Part shown: positions 62,279-64,000 of the stretch, piece after piece
How the letters are laid out: every line of letters starts with the position of its first letter
Numbering within the stretch: the stretch's first letter is position 1
Source: Sorex araneus
Lineage: Eukaryota; Chordata; Mammalia; Eulipotyphla; Soricidae
Reading direction: 5' to 3'
Length of the DNA: 64,000 nucleotides
NCBI RefSeq assembly: GCF_027595985.1
Contig: NC_073311.1
Span: forward strand, 47,175,438-47,239,437
Made by a program: the position numbers and the translations under genes
Notes under the pieces: generated by a model
The model's database searches: none
The model's input: the letters and a program-made list of their open reading frames with translations, nothing else
What the model was told of the DNA's origin: nothing

Positions 62279-64000
62279 CGGCTGCCAGCGGGCCGTCTGC
62301 GTCCCCACCCGCTGTCACTCGGCTGCCGGTCACTCTCTGTCCTTGGCAAGAACACCCACCACCACCACCACCACCCCCCACCTCCCCGGGGCTCGAGACA
62401 GGCTGCCTGGAGCTGATGAGATTTCTTCGCTTTGGGCCTCCGGACACCCAGGCAAGCCGCCTAAATTCCACCGGAAAATTGGTGGCTAATCCAAACATTT
62501 CATAAAATTAGAGCGCCTGGTGGGGCAGAAAGGAATCCAGACTGTGCCGCCACCCGAGAAATGCAAAATATTTGTTGTACGTTTTTTTTTTCTTCTCCAC
62601 GAGCTGTTTTAAGCAAGTGTGTTTTGTGCCTGCCTGGAGGAGGAGAGAGGGTGGCAGCAGGGGTGGGGGGGAGAGGGAGGCTTTTGTTTCTTGTTTTGTT
62701 TTCTGTGTGGCTTGCAAAACAGCAAATAATAATAATAATTTTTTTAAAAAATAAAGCCTCAGCAGAGGAATCTGCCGGGCGAGGATGATGCCAAACCCTC
62801 CCCTCTGCACGGCGGCCCCTGGCCCTTGTGAAGATTCGGTTTCCCTGGAAAGTGGCACCTTCGCAACTTCATTTTCTTTTGGGCTCCGGCCCCAGAACGC
62901 TGATCTCAGGAAGTTTCATCAGCAGGAGCGACCGGCGCTCATTCCTGCCAGTAGGCAGCCATGCCTCCTGCACCAGTAGATTTCCTGGGCGCTGGCAGAG
63001 GCCATCGGAGGCATTGGTGCTGCCCACTGCTGACACGTGTCTTCCAGGGGAGATGGAGCCGGAAGGCTCCAGGGGGGGCCTCTCCGAGGCAGCGTCCCCG
63101 CACTGGGGAGGAAGAGCCCGCCTCTCGCAGCCAGAGTCTGCTACAACAGGCAAAAGGCTGGGGGGATGAATAAAGAACCTCAGAATAAAAAGGCCCGCCC
63201 AGACCTCACGTCTCACACAACTCAGGGCAGCCTCTGCCTCCTGACCACATGCCCGGGCTCCTGGTCAGTGCCCAGGTCTGACCTTCCCACTGTGGGGCCA
63301 GGCCCCGTGCTGGCCGGGAGAATCCAATGAGGCGGACATAGAACATAGGTGTGGTGGGACCAAGGAGGTTCCCCCGTTGCTATTTTCCCATTCCTGGTCA
63401 GTGTCCCTGCCCTGTGCACCAGGGGTCCAATGGGGGGGGGGGGTGGCTAGTGTCCACTGTGTGGCTAGGAAGCAAGGCAGGAAGCCAACCAAAGAAGCTT
63501 CCGGGTGCACAGGCATGAGAGGTCAGGGGGTCCAGCGCCCCTGGGATGCTGGCCCACACTGCCCATTCTGTGATCCAGGCACGAGGGACCCCCTGGAAAC
63601 TCTCCCTCCTGGTCTCTGCGATGATGCACGGCGGGATGCCAAGGCTGCGTGGAGAAGCTGAGAAGGGCCGGGTGCAGCCCGCACGCACCCATGCTCAGAG
63701 CACTCAGAGTGAAAGGGCTCGCCTTCCCTCCCGGAGAAGGTGGAGCCGGCTCCGTGGAGATTTCCACTGGATTCCTCCCCTCCCCACGCACTCTGCTGCC
63801 AGCTGCCTGCACGCCCACTCGTCCCCCCCCCACCTCGATCCCTCCCTCCCTGCGCATTCCAGCTGATCCCGCCTGGGAAACAGACACCCAAGAAGCCCGC
63901 AGGAAAGATGCAAAGTGCATCCATCATCCCTGGAGAGAGTGTCTGGGCCAGCCGGACCCTCCCGTCCACACCCCTCCATCCACGTGCTGAGCTCGCCAGA

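Larger units (their letters stand above)
50588..64000 (-). other. NUAK1: NUAK1 intron 1 (partial), runs off the right edge
   Basis: At least 13.4 kb. No frame on the minus strand carries the expected exon 1 signature (glycine-rich loop GKGTYGKV followed by a donor), so exon 1 and the promoter lie further right. GC-rich, repeat-poor stretches at 51700-56080, 58130-59500 and 61780-64000 show no gene. Confidence 0.85.

Noticed and set aside
63400-64000. NUAK1 exon 1 near the right edge
   Set aside because: No minus-strand frame shows GKGTYGKV or the residues leading into VAIK, and no matching donor was seen.

Overview
This is mammalian nuclear DNA holding most of one protein-coding gene, the kinase NUAK1 (ARK5), on the minus strand. 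The rest is intron, 3' UTR, downstream intergenic DNA and a dense load of retroposons. The SINEs carry a tRNA-like head and a body that I recognise from memory as the SOR-type SINE of shrews (Soricidae). With Laurasiatherian-type L1 ends, this suggests a shrew, probably Sorex; only a repeat-library comparison would prove it.

Layout from low to high coordinates. 1-8740 is the region downstream of NUAK1: a polypyrimidine tract, a broken L1 with ORF1 and the start of ORF2 (about 1.66-3.7 kb), SINEs, a long (CT)n array and old MIR. I see no gene there. About 8740-11951 is the probable NUAK1 3' UTR. The six exons present are 11952-13108 (exon 7), 16812-16944 (6), 18946-19065 (5), 30094-30159 (4), 33917-34068 (3) and 50467-50587 (2). 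From 50588 to the end is intron 1; exon 1, with the start codon and the glycine-rich loop, is not in the window.

The exons join in phase at GT-AG sites and encode 582 residues. If exon 1 supplies 80 residues, as in human NUAK1, the protein is 662 residues, one more than the 661 of human. On that numbering the known sites fall where expected: K84 (ATP lysine), D178 (HRD), D196 (DFG), T211 (LKB1 site), three GILK motifs for PP1-beta, the ESGYYS degron and S601 (human S600).

The introns hold about 30 SINEs of at least two body types, many with clear target-site duplications, and several 5'-truncated L1 3' ends. One L1 has a twin-priming 5' inversion and one was later invaded by a SINE. There are also MIR and L2 relics, many CA, GA and tetranucleotide arrays, and one small decayed retrocopy of unknown parent at about 32.9-33.2 kb. 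I found no tRNA, rRNA, CRISPR or other RNA gene.

I see no obviously new molecular system. The best leads are a SINE type with a non-poly(A) tail, a 206-bp local duplication, an RFX-type perfect palindrome in intron 2, and microRNA seed matches in the 3' UTR.
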